Of a stretch of 64,000 bases of DNA, positions 15,625 through 24,246 are shown in pieces. The position numbers and the translations under genes are program-made. The DNA lies in the NCBI RefSeq assembly GCF_014647795.1, contig NZ_BMPW01000008.1, positions 248,001 through 312,000 of the forward strand, written 5' to 3'. The stretch's first letter is position 1. Every line of letters starts with the position of its first letter. The notes beneath the pieces are model-generated. The model did not search any database. It saw only the letters and a program-made list of their open reading frames with translations, and was not told where the DNA came from. Source of the DNA: Actinoplanes campanulatus (GTDB lineage: Bacteria; Actinomycetota; Actinomycetes; Mycobacteriales; Micromonosporaceae).

Positions 15625-18329
15625 GACGCCACCACGGCGGTCTGTCTCGCGGCGCGCCGGCGGAAGACCGCCTTGCGGATCTCGGTGGGCAGGATCACGA
15701 TCGAGCCGGCCACCAGGCAGATCAGCCACTGGCCCAGGTCCAGGCTGGTGGTTTGCAGGATCTTCTGGAACAGGCCCAGCTCGGTGCCGAGCAGGATGGC
15801 GGTCACCGACATCCCGGTGGTGATCAGGAACCGCCGGTCGTCGAAGGTCTCCAGGCTGAACACCGACCGGAGCTCGCTGCGCGCGGTGAGCGAGAACGTC
15901 AGGTTGGCGATCGAGAAGGCGGTCAGGCCCATGGTGCGGCCCGTGTCCAGGCCGTACCTGTTGTCGGCCCACCCGATCACCGCGAGGGTGACCACGCCCA
16001 TCACCAGGCCGATGAAGCTGAGCCAGCCCAGCGAGCTGCGGCTCAGCAGCGGCTCGTCGGACTTGCGCGGCTTGCGCTGCATGATGTCGGCCTCGGCCTT
16101 GCCGTAGCCGAGCCCCACCGCCTGGAACACCTGCGTGGTGAAGTTCAGCCAGAGGCTCTGCAACGGCACGAACGGCACACCCGCGGCGATGTTGCCGATG
16201 CTGGCCGCCAGGAACGTGACGACCATGCCGATCAGCACGCCGATCTGGAAGAAGATGTACTTCTTCAGGTTGGCGTAGAGGGCCCGGCCCAGCTCGACGG
16301 CCTTCACGATGGTGGCGAAGTCGTCGTCGGTGAGGATCATGGCGGCGGCCTCTTTGCTGACCTCGGTGCCGGTGATCCCCATCGCGATGCCGATGTCCGC
16401 CTTCTTCAGCGCCGGCGCGTCGTTCACGCCGTCGCCGGTCATCGCGACGATGTGGCCCTTGCGCTTGAGCACCTCGACGAGCCGTACCTTGTGCTCCGGG
16501 GTGACCCGGGCGATCACGCCGATCCCGTCGATCTCCCGATCCACCTCCTCGTCGCTCATCGCGCCGAACTCGGCGCCGGTGATCGCCCGGCCGCGGATGC
16601 CCAGCTTGCCGGCGATGGCCGCGGCGGTGACCGCGTGGTCGCCGGTGATCATGCGGACCTCGATGCCGGCCGTGTGCGCCTGGGTGATCGCGGCCTGCGC
16701 CTGCGGGCGGGGCGGGTCGACGATGCCGATCAGCGACAGCGGGGTCAGATCGTCGAGCAGAGCGAGCAGGTCGGCGGCCGGGTCGAAGGTCGCCGGGTCG
16801 AAGTCGCGGCGGGCGGTGGCCAGCACCCGCAGCCCCTGCCGGGCCAGGCGGGTGTTCTCGGCCAGATATTTCACGCCCATCTCGTCGGCCACGGCCGAGC
16901 GGGCCAGCACCTGGTCCGGCGCGCCCTTGACGAAGCAGCGGATCACCTCGGCGCCGTCCGGGCCGGTCATCCGGTGGAACGTCGCCATCATCTTGTACGC
17001 CGCGTCGAACGGCAGCTCGGCCACCCGCGGGTACCGTTCCCGGGTGGTCACCGAGTCGATGCCGCCCTTCTCGGCGAGCACCACCAGCGCGCCCTCGGTC
17101 GGGTCGCCGATCAGGTTGCCGTCGGTGACCACCGCGTCCGAGGCCAGCACCATCGGCAGCAGGTACTCCTCGAGATCGACGTCCCCCTCGCCGGCCACCC
17201 GCTTGATCACGCCGTCGATCGAGTAGCCGCCGCCGGAGATGGTGTAGCGGTGCCCCGGGATGGCCATCTCGATCGCGGTCATCTGGTTGAGCGTCAGCGT
17301 GCCGGTCTTGTCGGAGTTGATCGCCGAGGTGGAGCCGAGCGTCTCGGTCGAGCGCAGCCGCTTCACGATCGCGTTGGACTTGGCCAGCAACTGCGTGCCG
17401 AGCGAGAGGATCGTGGTGACCACGGCGGGCAGACCGGTCGGGATGGCCGACACGGCGAACGCCACCGCGGCGGTGAACACCAGTGTGAACTCGTTGCCCC
17501 GGGCCAGGTTGATGATCACCGAGGCCACCAGGGCGAAACCGGCGATCACCAGGATCTGGTTGGTGAGCTTGCTGAGCTGCCGGGTGAGCGGCGTCTCCGC
17601 GTCCTTCTCGGTCTGCAGCATGCCGGAGATCCGGCCCACCTCGGTGGTCATGCCGGTCGCGGTGACCAGCAGCTCGCCCGTGCCGCGGGTGACGTTGGTG
17701 TTCATGTAGGCCATGTCGGACCGGTCGCCCAGCGCGGTGTCGGCCGACTTGACCGGGTCCACGTCCTTGGCCACCGGCAGGCTCTCACCGGTCAGCGCCG
17801 ACTCGTCGATCTCCAGCGTGGCCGCGCGCAGCAGCCGCCCGTCGGCCGGCACCACGTCGCCGGCCTCCATCACCACCACGTCGCCCGGGACCAGCTCCTC
17901 GGCGGGCACCTCGGCCAGCGCGCCGTCCCGGCGTACCTTGGCCTTGATGATCATCATCTTCTGCAGGGCGTCGATGGCGGCCGCCGCCTTGCCCTCCTGC
18001 TGCAGGCCGAGCGCCGCGTTCAGCAGCGTCAGGGCGATCAGCATGATGCCGGTGCCCCACTGCTTGAGCGGGTAGAGGCTACCGATGCCGGCGGCGAGCA
18101 GCACCAGTTGCATCGGGTCCGCGTACTGCCGGAGGAAGGCGCGCCACCACGGCTCCTTCTTCGCCTCGGCGAAACGGTTCGGGCCGTACCTCTCGCGCCG
18201 GATTGTCACCTCCTCGGCGCTCAGGCCGCGCTGCCCGTCGACCTTCTCGGCCGCGAGGGCCTCCGGAACCGACAGCACGTGGAACGCGGGCTCCTCACCC
18301 GCGTCCGGTGGAGACGTCATGGTCGCCAT
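15621..18329 (-). CDS. P2-type cation-transporting P-type ATPase with PTGLP in M4
   Basis: 902 residues from the ATG at 18329 (GGAGGG spaced seven bases; two other in-frame ATGs flank it). An N-terminal cation-ATPase domain, TGES (180-183), phosphorylation site DKTGTLT (Asp340), nucleotide domain with KGAPDQV, TGDGVNDAP hinge and ten membrane segments identify a P2-type pump. The M4 ion-site motif reads AIPTGLPAVV (297-301) where Ca2+-ATPases have PEGLP, so the key acidic ligand is a Thr; the usual CSDKTGT is NSDKTGT. Transported ion therefore unclear. It follows the DUF6069 gene by 25 bases and is coupled to two mini-ORFs downstream. Confidence 0.93.
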   Translation of the reverse strand: MATMTSPPDAGEEPAFHVLSVPEALAAEKVDGQRGLSAEEVTIRRERYGPNRFAEAKKEPWWRAFLRQYADPMQLVLLAAGIGSLYPLKQWGTGIMLIALTLLNAALGLQQEGKAAAAIDALQKMMIIKAKVRRDGALAEVPAEELVPGDVVVMEAGDVVPADGRLLRAATLEIDESALTGESLPVAKDVDPVKSADTALGDRSDMAYMNTNVTRGTGELLVTATGMTTEVGRISGMLQTEKDAETPLTRQLSKLTNQILVIAGFALVASVIINLARGNEFTLVFTAAVAFAVSAIPTGLPAVVTTILSLGTQLLAKSNAIVKRLRSTETLGSTSAINSDKTGTLTLNQMTAIEMAIPGHRYTISGGGYSIDGVIKRVAGEGDVDLEEYLLPMVLASDAVVTDGNLIGDPTEGALVVLAEKGGIDSVTTRERYPRVAELPFDAAYKMMATFHRMTGPDGAEVIRCFVKGAPDQVLARSAVADEMGVKYLAENTRLARQGLRVLATARRDFDPATFDPAADLLALLDDLTPLSLIGIVDPPRPQAQAAITQAHTAGIEVRMITGDHAVTAAAIAGKLGIRGRAITGAEFGAMSDEEVDREIDGIGVIARVTPEHKVRLVEVLKRKGHIVAMTGDGVNDAPALKKADIGIAMGITGTEVSKEAAAMILTDDDFATIVKAVELGRALYANLKKYIFFQIGVLIGMVVTFLAASIGNIAAGVPFVPLQSLWLNFTTQVFQAVGLGYGKAEADIMQRKPRKSDEPLLSRSSLGWLSFIGLVMGVVTLAVIGWADNRYGLDTGRTMGLTAFSIANLTFSLTARSELRSVFSLETFDDRRFLITTGMSVTAILLGTELGLFQKILQTTSLDLGQWLICLVAGSIVILPTEIRKAVFRRRAARQTAVVAS

Positions 18330-18354
18330 AGTCATCCCTCCGGGGTGAAGATCC

Positions 18355-18852
18355 TCAGCGGTACGGACGGGGGTAGGGTCGGGGCGCCGGATGGGCCGGC
18401 ACCGGCACGATCGCGGTCTTGGCGGTTCCGGCGACCAGTGAGCCGATCGCGACACCGAGAACGAAGTTGAGCCCGGCCGTGAAGACCCGGGAGCCGAGCG
18501 ACTCGTCGGTGACGAACGGCGCGAGCATCGCCACCACGGTGGCCAGGGCCATGACCCAGCCGAAGAACCGCATCGGCCGGGGCGTGGTGATGATCAGCAC
18601 ATGGACCAGGCCGGTCGCGGCGAGCGCGGCCAGCGCGGCGCCCAGGGCGTACCAGCCGGTGGAGGCGTCGCCCCAGACACCCTGGCCTTTCGGGGCGAGC
18701 ACGTCGACGTTGAACAGGCCGCGGCCGAGCAGGACGCCGGCGATCGCGATGAGGGCCGCCACGGCCGCGGTGGCCGCGCCGCCGGCCCACAGTTTTCCAG
18801 CGTTCACGGTGGGACTCGGCCGGGGGTCGGTCGGCGCGTTATAGCCGGTCAT
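18355..18852 (-). CDS. DUF6069 family membrane protein
   Basis: 165 residues from the ATG at 18852, preceded by GAGGAGGAC. Four membrane segments (about 22-46, 65-85, 92-112, 118-140), with the family-like TTPRPMRFFGWVMALATVVA and a Pro-rich C-terminal tail. Function unknown. First gene of the ATPase operon; a TCATCC palindrome lies 63 bases upstream. Confidence 0.75.
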   Translation of the reverse strand: MTGYNAPTDPRPSPTVNAGKLWAGGAATAAVAALIAIAGVLLGRGLFNVDVLAPKGQGVWGDASTGWYALGAALAALAATGLVHVLIITTPRPMRFFGWVMALATVVAMLAPFVTDESLGSRVFTAGLNFVLGVAIGSLVAGTAKTAIVPVPAHPAPRPYPRPYR

Positions 18853-18914
18853 GTAGTCCTCCTCAAGGACGCGGGCTACCGTCCCGAGCGTCGCCACGGT
18901 GACTTCCCGGCACC

Positions 18915-18931
18915 TCATCCGGCATGGATGA
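18915..18931. promoter_or_regulatory. 17-bp TCATCC-N5-GGATGA palindrome, copy 4
   Basis: TCATCC-GGCAT-GGATGA upstream of the DUF6069-ATPase operon (start 18852). It is identical to the copy at 13625 except for one spacer base, and it is preceded and followed by the same cacc and aac. Probable shared operator of the 8-19 kb block. Confidence 0.55.
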
Positions 18932-19045
18932 ACGTCTGACCAAGATCAACTGATCGGCCGAATTCATCACATGGTTACCGGCCGGTAGTCGACGTAACGT
19001 TGCTGGTCAGGCCCGAACCGGGCCGCCGCCGGCACGAGGAGTCCG

Positions 19046-20293
19046 ATGTTCCACCGCACCACCGCCGACCCGTCTTTGCGCCGTGGCATCACCCAGCAAC
19101 GCCTCGGCCGCCGCGACGCGCTCCGGATCGGTGGCCTGTCCGCGCTCGGCGCGGCGCTGGCCGCGTGCGGTGTCCCCGGCCAGACCCGGCCGGAGGCGGC
19201 CTCCAGCTCCGGGCTCGCCACCTTCTGGGAGGGTCGCAAGCAGAACGGCACGGTCGACTTCGCCAACTGGCCCCTCTACATGGACCCGTCGAAGCCGGAG
19301 CTCGCGAAGTTCACCGGGCGGACCGGCATCACGGTGAATTACGAAGAGGTCATCCAGGAGATGGGCCCCTGGTTCGCCAAGGTACAGCCACAGCTCTCGG
19401 CCGGGAAACCGATCGGCTACGACCTGATGGTAATCACCAACGGCATCCAGTTCGGCCGTTTCCGCTCAGCCGGCTTCCTGGCCCCGCTCGACCACACCCG
19501 CCTGCCGAACTTCACCGCGAACGCCGCCGCGAAGTACACCGAGGAGTCGTTCGACCCGGCCAACGTGTTCAGCGTGCCGTGGGCCTCCGGGATCACCGGC
19601 ATCGCCTACGACCCGGACAAGGTCGACGGCCCGATCACCAGCCTCGCCGACCTGTGGAACCCCCGGTACAGGGGCAAGGTCGGCATGATGTCCGACACCA
19701 CCGAGCTGGCCAACTTCGGCATGCTGGCGGCCGGCATCACCCCCGGGCGGTCCACCGAGGCCGACTGGAGCAAGGCCGCCGCCCAGCTCCGCCGGCAGAA
19801 GGACGCCGGCATCGTCCGCAACTACTACGAGCAGGACTACCTCGACGCCCTCGGCAAGGGCGAGATCTGGATCTCGCAGGCCTGGTCCGGGGACATCTTC
19901 CAGAAGAACATCTCCGACGGTACGAACTTGAAGTTCGTCATCCCGGACGAGGGCGGAACCCTCTGGACCGACAACCTCGCGATCCCGGTGACCGCCGCCA
20001 ACCCGGTCGACGCCATCACGCTGATCGACTTCTTCTACGAGGTGGAGAACGCGGCGTCTCTGGCCGGGTACATCAACTACGTCTGCCCGGTCCCGGCCGC
20101 CCAGGAGCAGATGCGCAAGGACGCCGCCACCCGGTCCGGCGACGACCGCACCACCCTGGAGGCGGTCGCGAACAGCTCCCTGGTCTTCCCGAGCGACGCC
20201 GATTACGCCCGCCTGCACCACTACGCCAGCTTCAACACGGCCGAGGAACAGCAGACCTTCGCCAAGATCTTCGACCCCATCGTCCTGAGCTGA
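19046..20293 (+). CDS. Tat-exported lipoprotein, PotD-like polyamine-type substrate-binding protein
   Basis: 415 residues, ATG behind GAGGAG. The N-terminus has twin arginines (R22-R23, GRRDALRIGG) followed by a lipobox LAAC at Cys41, so the protein is probably exported folded and lipid-anchored outside the membrane. The mature part has the type of fold and motifs of spermidine/putrescine-binding proteins (FANWPLYMD, YDLMVITNG, VPWASGITGIAYDP, GEIWISQAWSGD, LWTDNLAIP). No permease or ATPase genes are adjacent, so it is an orphan component or works with a distant transporter. Followed by a dispersed repeat. Confidence 0.85.
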   Translation: MFHRTTADPSLRRGITQQRLGRRDALRIGGLSALGAALAACGVPGQTRPEAASSSGLATFWEGRKQNGTVDFANWPLYMDPSKPELAKFTGRTGITVNYEEVIQEMGPWFAKVQPQLSAGKPIGYDLMVITNGIQFGRFRSAGFLAPLDHTRLPNFTANAAAKYTEESFDPANVFSVPWASGITGIAYDPDKVDGPITSLADLWNPRYRGKVGMMSDTTELANFGMLAAGITPGRSTEADWSKAAAQLRRQKDAGIVRNYYEQDYLDALGKGEIWISQAWSGDIFQKNISDGTNLKFVIPDEGGTLWTDNLAIPVTAANPVDAITLIDFFYEVENAASLAGYINYVCPVPAAQEQMRKDAATRSGDDRTTLEAVANSSLVFPSDADYARLHHYASFNTAEEQQTFAKIFDPIVLS

Positions 20294-20298
20294 CCCCA

Positions 20299-20430
20299 CG
20301 AGGTCCGTTTCCGACCCTTTCCGGTACGCGAGTCCTCGCGCCCGTCTCATCAGGACTGTTCCGTCCGGTCGGCGCGCGCTCACTGCCAACTCCGGCCTCT
20401 GCCGCGCCCGCCGGGCGTAGATCGGTTGGA
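20299..20430 (+). repeat. Dispersed non-coding repeat, arm copy A
   Basis: Starts six bases after the PotD-like gene's stop. Shares with copies at 21360-21504 (inverted), 33848-33990 and 53992-54155 the order GAGGTCCG, a CCGGTACGCG-like block, CCGTCCGGTCGGCGCG, GCCGCGCCCGCCGGGCG and an AGATCGG end. Confidence 0.8.
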
Positions 20431-21359
20431 CACCCCGGCATTTGCTACCGCTCGCTCCGGGTGGGTGGTTGCGCTTTGTGCTTGCCAGGCGACCGGGGCG
20501 TCGCTCCCGGCCGTCACGCCGGTCGCTCCGGGCGGATGGTTACGGTCATGCCTCCCAGCCAACCGGGCACTGCTCCCGGCCGCCCCGTCAGTCGCGCCGG
20601 GTGCGTGGTTGCGCTTGATACCGGTCGCGCCACGGAGAAGCCGTCGAAAGTCACTCACCGCAACCCCCCTTTGCCGCGAGATTCGGCCGGTCACCGTCGG
20701 CCGCGCGAGTCATCCGCAAGCATCGAGGTAGATCTTGGGTAATCGTCGCCAGGGCGCGATCTTGCGCCATCGCGGTCATCCGGATGTATCCGATAACCCA
20801 AGGTCTTCCAGCGGAAATGGATCGTGGGCGACGATTGACCGCCCGACAACAACCAGGAACCAAGATCGGCCCGAAAGCCGCCATCACCCAAGATCGCCGG
20901 CAAATCGGGGTGACGCCGCAGCCATCCGAATGCGCGACTCGACATCGCGGCCACCCACAACCGAGAAACAGGCTCTCTGGTTACCTCTATCTTCCACAAG
21001 GGCCGGTGAACGGGGTTCCTCACTCACGCGGAGTTCCGGTCGACCGGACTTTCAGCGGTGAAAGCACACGAAAGGCGCCACGTGCGCGGCCATCGCGGCG
21101 ATAGACCACATGGGCGACCACGACACTGCCACCGTGCGCGCCCACCCACCCTCACGAAAGCGCGCCCGCCCACAGCGAGCGACCGGCGCAACGGCCGCAA
21201 GCACGCAACACCCGTGCCTGGGCAAACCGTGACCACCCCACTGCGGGCGAGCGGCGCTACGGCCGGGGGAACCCGGGAGCCCGGCCGGCGACACCGCGCC
21301 CACCCGCCCAGCGCGACCGGAAGCAGGGCGGCGATCCGGCCGTGACCGGCGGCAGATCA
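20431..21359. other. Non-coding interval between convergent repeat arms
   Basis: About 0.9 kb with no credible gene. It contains several short variants of a GCTCCGGGTGGGTGGTTGCGCTT-type unit (split here: GCTCCGGGTG, GGTGGTTGCGC) around 20455-20625, a lower-GC stretch near 20750-21000, and modules at 21060-21340 that match, collinearly and inverted, the element at 54180-54375. The reading frames present look like compositional shadows. Confidence 0.6.
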
Positions 21360-21504
21360 GGAAGTGGCGGTCGGCCCGGCCTGCCCGGGCACCGATCTGC
21401 GCCCGGCGGGCGCGGCACAGGCCGGTGCGGGCAGCGGGATCGCGCCGACCGGACGGGACGGCCCTGTTGAGACGGGGACGAGGACACTCGTACCGGAAAA
21501 GATC
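21360..21504 (-). repeat. Dispersed non-coding repeat, arm copy B (inverted)
   Basis: Read on the minus strand it begins two bases after the stop of the gene at 21506 and shows the same blocks as copy A, including CCGTCCGGTCGGCGCGATC and GCCCGCCGGGCGCAGATCGG. Together with 21060-21340 it forms a roughly 440-base element collinear with the one at 53992-54400. Confidence 0.8.
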
Positions 21505-21505
21505 T

Positions 21506-22039
21506 TCAGGCGGTGAGGAGGCGGTGGGCCTGGGTGGCGACGGCGGGTGAGGTGACCGGCTCCCAGGCGGTGAAGAGGTCGGTGAAGTAGGCGCGGTTGG
21601 CGGTGAGCAGCGACGGGTCCTGTTCCATGACGTCGAGCTCGTTGACGATCGTGAGGTCGACGAACGGGGTGACCTGGTCCTCGTTGAGGCGGGTGACCTC
21701 GCCGGTGAAACGGTCCGCCACCGTCCGGTTGACAGCCAGGTCAGGCCACGTCCGGTCGCGATCGCACGACCCGTACAGATAGACGAGCTCCTCGGCGGCG
21801 GGGCCGATCAGATCGCGTAGCGCCTCGCGTTCGCCCCAGAAGAGCAGGGCCAGGTCGAAGCCGTCGGTGCCGTACACCGCGTGGGTCAGGCCGGCGAACT
21901 GCGTGACCGGCGTGTGCCCGAGCGCGCCCAGCCGTTCCTGGACCCGGCACAGGTGGGCGTACAGTGTCCCGCCCGGATGCCGCACCGTCTCCGTCCCGTG
22001 TGAGCGCAGCCATGCCCGTACCTCTGCTTCGGTCTGCAT
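21506..22039 (-). CDS. DUF6817-like HD-type protein
   Basis: 177 residues. The segment HPGGTLYAHLCRVQERL with later AGLTHAVYGTDGF has the H...H/D spacing of small HD-like domain proteins that NCBI groups as DUF6817; I recall that pattern but cannot verify it. No signal peptide or membrane segment. A metal-dependent phosphohydrolase role is only a fold-based guess. The gene stands alone; its 3' end abuts a dispersed repeat, and its start is divergent from the sigma-factor gene. Confidence 0.6.
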   Translation of the reverse strand: MQTEAEVRAWLRSHGTETVRHPGGTLYAHLCRVQERLGALGHTPVTQFAGLTHAVYGTDGFDLALLFWGEREALRDLIGPAAEELVYLYGSCDRDRTWPDLAVNRTVADRFTGEVTRLNEDQVTPFVDLTIVNELDVMEQDPSLLTANRAYFTDLFTAWEPVTSPAVATQAHRLLTA

Positions 22040-22184
22040 GGAGAAGCACCCTAGTAAGGATGATCCTCAATGCGCCATGAGCACGAAGTAAGCCGATAAT
22101 CACACTATGGGGGCCTTGGACGCGGTTGGCCGCGCCCCAGAATTGCCGGGAAACAGCGGGCCGGGTGACGGACAGGTACCGGGT

Positions 22185-22538
22185 GTGAGGACATTGAAGC
22201 CGGACCGGGAGTCACGCTTTCGGGCGCTCTACGCCGACACCTATGCCGATGTGCTGCGGTTCGCCCAGCGCCGCGTGCATCCCAGCCACGCCGAGGACGT
22301 CGTGGCCGACACCTTCCTGGCCGCCTGGCGCCGGCTGGACGTGGCGCCCCGCGAGCACGGCGACGCGCGGGCGTGGCTGTTCGGGATCGCCCGCAACTGT
22401 CTACTGAACGCCCGGCGCGGGCTGGGCCGTCAGGACGCCCTGGCGGTGCGGCTGGCCGAGGTGCGCCCGGCCGCCGGGGCCGTCGAGGAGTCGCTGACCA
22501 TCCTCGGACTCGACCCACGGATGGAGACCCGGCCGTGA
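22185..22538 (+). CDS. ECF sigma factor lacking region 4
   Basis: 117 residues from a GTG at 22185 (an ATG at 22107 would add a proline/glycine-rich tail). Region 2 is clear: FRALYADTYADVLRFAQRRV, then AEDVVADTFLAAWRRLDV and ARAWLFGIARNCLLNARRG. After that only about 30 residues remain before the stop and there is no region-4 helix-turn-helix. The downstream gene begins by GTGA overlap, as in a normal sigma/anti-sigma pair. Either an in-frame deletion or a natural region-2-only protein. It may be inactive, or bind only -10 elements. Confidence 0.7.
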   Translation: MRTLKPDRESRFRALYADTYADVLRFAQRRVHPSHAEDVVADTFLAAWRRLDVAPREHGDARAWLFGIARNCLLNARRGLGRQDALAVRLAEVRPAAGAVEESLTILGLDPRMETRP

Positions 22539-23281
22539 ACAGCATCGACGAGACACTGCGCACCATGGACGCCGCCGAGGAAGTCACCGGCGAGCAGCAG
22601 CACCGGGCCGCGGACACCCTGGAGCGGATCCTGGCCACGGAGCCGGACCGTCCCCGCCGGAGCAGGACGCGGCTCGTCCTGGTGGCCGCCGCGGTCGCGG
22701 TCCTGGCGGGCGGCCTGACACAGCTACCGGACGGCGATCGCGCGTACGCCTCCTGGACTCCGGCCCCGACGGCCCTGACCGAAGCGGAGATCGCCGTGAT
22801 CGGCCCGGAGTGCCGGGAGGCGCTGCGGGACATGGATGAGGCGCGGCTGGCGCTGGCGGAGCGGCGCGGCGACTTCGCGATACTGCTCTACCGCACCGAG
22901 AACCCGGACATGTCGGGTTCCTGCCTGGTGCGTAACGTCCCCGGCAGCGACGACGTGGACGATGTGATGGCGGGGACGGGCGGTGGCAGCGGCCCGGCGC
23001 AGGTGGTGTCCGGGAGCGGCTTCACCCAGGGGGCGATCGCCGATTTCCGGGGCGCGTCGATCACCGACGGCGCGGTCGGCCCGGACGTGACCGGTGTCAC
23101 CGTGCACGCCGGAAAGCTGACCGCCCAGGCCACGGTGAGTGACGGCCGCTATGTCGTCTGGTGGCCCGGACCCGCTTTCACCAGGAACGACGATGGCGAC
23201 CCGACAGTGATGATCACTTATGACCTGACCCTGCGTAACGGCACGATCGTCGCCGACGCCCAGCCGACGCGCCCGAGCTGA
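22535..23281 (+). CDS. Membrane-anchored partner of the ECF sigma factor
   Basis: 248 residues, GTG at 22535 overlapping the sigma stop. A 45-residue cytoplasmic N-terminus (SIDETLRTMDAAEEVTGEQQ) precedes one membrane helix (about 49-66) and an outside domain with two cysteines (IGPECREAL and SGSCLVRN), likely a disulfide. Position and topology match anti-sigma-like proteins encoded after actinomycete ECF genes, but no zinc-binding anti-sigma motif is present. Function inferred from context. Confidence 0.65.
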   Translation: MNSIDETLRTMDAAEEVTGEQQHRAADTLERILATEPDRPRRSRTRLVLVAAAVAVLAGGLTQLPDGDRAYASWTPAPTALTEAEIAVIGPECREALRDMDEARLALAERRGDFAILLYRTENPDMSGSCLVRNVPGSDDVDDVMAGTGGGSGPAQVVSGSGFTQGAIADFRGASITDGAVGPDVTGVTVHAGKLTAQATVSDGRYVVWWPGPAFTRNDDGDPTVMITYDLTLRNGTIVADAQPTRPS

Positions 23282-23351
23282 CCCCGGCTGTCACAGATCC
23301 GGAAGTCCGGGTGTCTTGAGGTCGTCCAAGGCAAACGACGAAGGAGTCGAC

Positions 23352-23825
23352 ATGGAAGCTCGTCTGGATCTGCTCAGCAACCCGGTGGCCAACAAGATCA
23401 TCAAGCACTTCACGGCGGCCGGCCTGGCGGTCAAGGACGCGGGCCTGCCGGCCGCGACCCGGGAGCTGGTGCTGCTGCGGGTCAGCCAGATCAACGGCTG
23501 CGCGTTCTGCGTCGACATGCACAGCAAGGACGCCGCGCACGCCGGGGAGACCGCGCAGCGGCTGCACCTGGTGGCGGTCTGGCGGGAGGCGACGGTGTTC
23601 ACCGACGCCGAGCGGGCCGCGCTGGAGCTGGCCGAGGAGGCCACCCGGATCGCGGACGCGGCCGGCGGGGTGTCCGACGAGGTGTGGGAGAACGCCCGCA
23701 AGCACTACGACGAGGACCAGTTGGTCGCGCTGATCGCGACGATCGCGACGATCAACGCGTTCAACCGGTTCAACGTCATCGTGCAGCAGCCGGCCGGCTG
23801 GTACGAGGTCGGCATGCACTCGTGA
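23352..23825 (+). CDS. AhpD-like carboxymuconolactone decarboxylase-family protein
   Basis: 157 residues from the ATG at 23352, preceded by GAAGGAG. The CxxC-xxxH motif (GCAFCVDMH, Cys50, Cys53, His57) is the redox centre of AhpD-like alkylhydroperoxidases. Flanking helices (TRELVLLRVSQING, YDEDQLVALIATIATINAFNRF) are typical. Cytoplasmic. A role in peroxide or thiol redox chemistry is likely. Monocistronic, with a terminator hairpin directly behind it. Confidence 0.85.
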   Translation: MEARLDLLSNPVANKIIKHFTAAGLAVKDAGLPAATRELVLLRVSQINGCAFCVDMHSKDAAHAGETAQRLHLVAVWREATVFTDAERAALELAEEATRIADAAGGVSDEVWENARKHYDEDQLVALIATIATINAFNRFNVIVQQPAGWYEVGMHS

Positions 23826-23832
23826 CGATCAC

Positions 23833-23864
23833 GCCGTCCGCCCGGCCCCGGCTGGGCGGACGGC
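23833..23864. terminator. Bidirectional terminator hairpin
   Basis: An 11-bp perfect stem (GCCGTCCGCCC with GGGCGGACGGC) and ten-base loop fill the gap between the convergent AhpD-like and VOC genes. Confidence 0.7.
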
Positions 23865-23868
23865 GGTC

Positions 23869-24246
23869 TCACGCGGGCTGGAAGAGCTCGACCAGGTTGC
23901 CGGCCGGGTCACGCAGCAGGATCTGGCGGCCACCGGGGCCGGAGACCGGGTCGCCCACGAAGCTCAGGCCGGCCTCACCGAGGCGGGCGATCTCCGCGTC
24001 CAGGTCCGCGAAGACCAGGTGGATGCGGTTGCGGCCGGGGTCGGCGGAGTCCTCCGGGGTGGCCCGGGCGCCGGAGCTGGCCGGGCCGGAGAGCAGCAGG
24101 CGCAGCGGGCCCCGGGTGACGTCGGCGAAGGCCGGGGCGCGGTCGGTGAGCACCTCGAATCCGAGGTGGGTGGTGTAGAAGTCGAGCGCGGCGGGCACGT
24201 CGTCGACCAGGTAGCGAACCGTGGCGTACTGATCGGAAGCGGTCAT
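23869..24246 (-). CDS. VOC/glyoxalase-fold protein coupled to ArsR-ArsC fusion
   Basis: 125 residues, one VOC module pair (RYLVDDVPAALDFYTTHLGF; IHLVFADLDAEIARLGEAGL; ILLRDPAGNLVELFQ). Start overlaps the arsR-arsC gene by ATGA. Context suggests arsenic response, but it has no cysteines, so it lacks the vicinal-thiol site of the C-As lyase ArsI. Metal ligands and substrate are unknown. Confidence 0.8.
   Translation of the reverse strand: MTASDQYATVRYLVDDVPAALDFYTTHLGFEVLTDRAPAFADVTRGPLRLLLSGPASSGARATPEDSADPGRNRIHLVFADLDAEIARLGEAGLSFVGDPVSGPGGRQILLRDPAGNLVELFQPA

Noticed and set aside
22107-22184. ATG at 22107 as sigma-factor start
   Set aside because: Would add a Gly/Pro-rich tail without ribosome-binding site; the GTG at 22185 gives the usual ECF N-terminus.
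23869-24246. ArsI-type C-As lyase
   Set aside because: The protein is coupled to an arsenate reductase fusion but has no cysteines, so the vicinal-thiol site of ArsI is missing.
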